Of a stretch of DNA of 6,001 bases, positions 4,774 through 6,001 are shown in pieces. The translations under genes and the position numbers were made by a program. A model generated the notes under the pieces. It was given only the letters and a program-made list of their open reading frames with translations, did not search any database and was not told the origin of the DNA. Each line of letters starts with the position of its first letter. Position 1 is the first letter of the stretch. This DNA comes from Bifidobacterium breve (GTDB lineage: Bacteria > Actinomycetota > Actinomycetes > S36-B12): positions 1-6,001 of the forward strand of contig CALPZT020000109.1 of the NCBI GenBank assembly GCA_943328365.2, in the 5' to 3' direction.

Positions 4774-6001
4774 AGCTGGCAGAGGTCTTCACGATGGTCG
4801 TGCCCGAGGAGCGCGGTGTCGGCTTCCGGGCATTTGACGGCTCAGCAGCGGGGCCACCCGATGCGAGTGTCCTGCTCGACGTCCGCACTCCTCGCGCCGT
4901 CGAGTACCTCGCAAGCGCGCCCTCCCAGCTGGGCCTGGCGAGGGCATACGTCGCAGGCGACCTCGAGATCGTCGGTGATCCCTACGAGGCCATGATGCGG
5001 CTCTACCCGCCAGCCAAGCCCCGGCTCACCCTGGCCGAAAAGGCCCGCCTGCTCCGCTCATTCCTTCCCGCGGCGCTCAAGCGCCCGACCCCGCCGCCCC
5101 AGGAACGCCAGCTCAGCGGTTCGCGGCACTCCAAGGGACGCGACGCCGACGCCATCCACCATCACTACGACGTCTCGAACCGTTTCTACCGCTGGGTGCT
5201 CGGGCCGTCAATGGCCTACACATGCGCGGTCTTTCCCACCGCCGATGCCTCGCTTGAGACTGCGCAGGAGGCGAAGTTCGACCTCGTCTGCCGCAAGCTT
5301 GGCCTCAAGCCGGGCATGACACTGCTCGACATTGGATGCGGCTGGGGCGGCATGGTCCTCCACGCGGTCAAGCACTACGGCGTCAATGCGATCGGCGTCA
5401 CGCTGTCGGCCCATCAAGCCGAATGGGGGCAGCAGGCGATCGAGTCGCAGGGGCTCGCAGGGCAGGCCCAGATCAGGTTCAGCGACTACCGCGATGTCCC
5501 CGAGACGGATTTCGACGCTGTGTCATCAATCGGCCTCACCGAGCACATCGGGCGCGAGAACTACCCCTCCTACTTCGCCTTCGCCTTCGGCAAGCTCAAG
5601 CCCGAAGGCCGCATGCTCAACCACACGATCACCCGGCCGAATGACGCCGAGCCGAGCCATTACGGCGAATCATTCATCAATCGCTACGTGTTTCCCGATG
5701 GCGAGCTTTCCGGCCCGGGGCACATCATGAGCACGATGAATACTGCAGGCTTTGAGATCCGCCACGAGGAGAATCTGCGCGAGCACTACTCGCTCACCCT
5801 CAAGCACTGGTGCCAGAACCTTGAGGACCACTGGGACGAAGCAGTCGAGGAGGCCGGGCTCGGAACAGCGCGCGTCTGGCGCCTGTACATGGCGGCATCG
5901 CGCATGGGCTTCGACCTCAACACCATCCAATTGCACCAGACACTCGGGGTGAAACTTGCCCCTCGCGGAGTGAGTGGCTTCCCGCTTCGGCCCGATTTCG
6001 G
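4770..6001 (+). CDS. bfaB: SAM-dependent fatty acid methyltransferase, cyclopropane-fatty-acid-synthase family (BfaB/TmsB type), cut at the right edge
   Basis: The expected role is methylation of the C9-C10 double bond of phospholipid-bound oleate to a 10-methylene chain, the substrate of the adjacent FAD enzyme. The frame is open for 410 codons with no stop in the window; homologues of about 420 residues suggest only a short tail is missing. Residues 1-125 form the N-terminal lipid-binding region (RAYVAGDLEIVGDPYEAM is typical). HHYDVSNRFYRWVLG, at about 131-145, is the family signature. The SAM site is LLDIGCGWGG (185-194). The bicarbonate ligands of E. coli Cfa all have counterparts: C152 (AYTCAVF), E258 (LTEHIG), H285 and I287 (NHTIT) and Y340 (HYSLTLKHW). 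The E-to-H spacing of 27 matches E. coli. ATG 4770 overlaps the bfaA stop by four bases. By sequence alone it could be a true cyclopropane synthase; the operon partner favours 10-methyl branching. Confidence 0.9.
   Translation, partial: MKLAEVFTMVVPEERGVGFRAFDGSAAGPPDASVLLDVRTPRAVEYLASAPSQLGLARAYVAGDLEIVGDPYEAMMRLYPPAKPRLTLAEKARLLRSFLPAALKRPTPPPQERQLSGSRHSKGRDADAIHHHYDVSNRFYRWVLGPSMAYTCAVFPTADASLETAQEAKFDLVCRKLGLKPGMTLLDIGCGWGGMVLHAVKHYGVNAIGVTLSAHQAEWGQQAIESQGLAGQAQIRFSDYRDVPETDFDAVSSIGLTEHIGRENYPSYFAFAFGKLKPEGRMLNHTITRPNDAEPSHYGESFINRYVFPDGELSGPGHIMSTMNTAGFEIRHEENLREHYSLTLKHWCQNLEDHWDEAVEEAGLGTARVWRLYMAASRMGFDLNTIQLHQTLGVKLAPRGVSGFPLRPDF

Noticed and set aside
6001..6001. Possible frameshift or truncation of the methyltransferase
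   Set aside because: The frame is intact to the last base and lacks only the tail expected beyond the window, so it is an edge effect and not a broken gene.

Overview
The window is G+C-rich (about two thirds by eye), densely coding and biased to G or C at third codon positions. It reads as a chromosomal segment of an actinobacterium. The gene content agrees: an MMPL-family lipid exporter beside a FAD oxidoreductase/SAM methyltransferase pair of the kind that makes 10-methyl branched fatty acids such as tuberculostearic acid. I cannot name a genus from the sequence alone. There are no RNA genes, insertion sequences, CRISPR arrays or phage genes, and no stretch over 300 bases lacks a gene.

Layout. 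(1) 1-93, minus: the first 31 codons of a probable membrane protein that leaves the left edge. (2) 94-254: a divergent control region. A perfect 29-bp tandem duplication (89-117 and 118-146) begins at the start codon of gene 1 and extends into this region. It carries copies of a 9-bp motif, and a third, inverted copy lies inside gene 1. (3) 255-2672, plus: a complete MMPL/RND-type transporter with an unusual hydrophobic insertion between its two halves. (4) 2655-3296, minus: an unrecognised single-pass membrane-anchored protein, convergent with the transporter and overlapping its end by 18 bp. (5) 3297-3357: a short divergent promoter region with a plausible leaderless promoter for the next gene. 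(6) 3358-4773, plus: a FAD-binding oxidoreductase (BfaA/TmsA type, DHCR24-like). (7) 4770-6001, plus: a cyclopropane-fatty-acid-synthase-type methyltransferase (BfaB/TmsB type), coupled to gene 6 by an ATGA overlap and cut by the right edge a few residues before its expected end.

How they may work together. In the known pathway the methyltransferase adds a SAM-derived methyl group to the double bond of a phospholipid-bound oleoyl chain, giving a 10-methylene chain. The FAD enzyme then reduces this with NADPH to the 10-methyl chain, lowering membrane packing without a double bond. MMPL transporters move lipids or amphiphiles across the membrane, so the neighbourhood fits envelope-lipid metabolism, but no direct link between the exporter and the methyl-branching pair is shown by the sequence. 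The least explained parts are the duplicated control element at the left, the MMPL insertion and the small membrane protein between exporter and operon.
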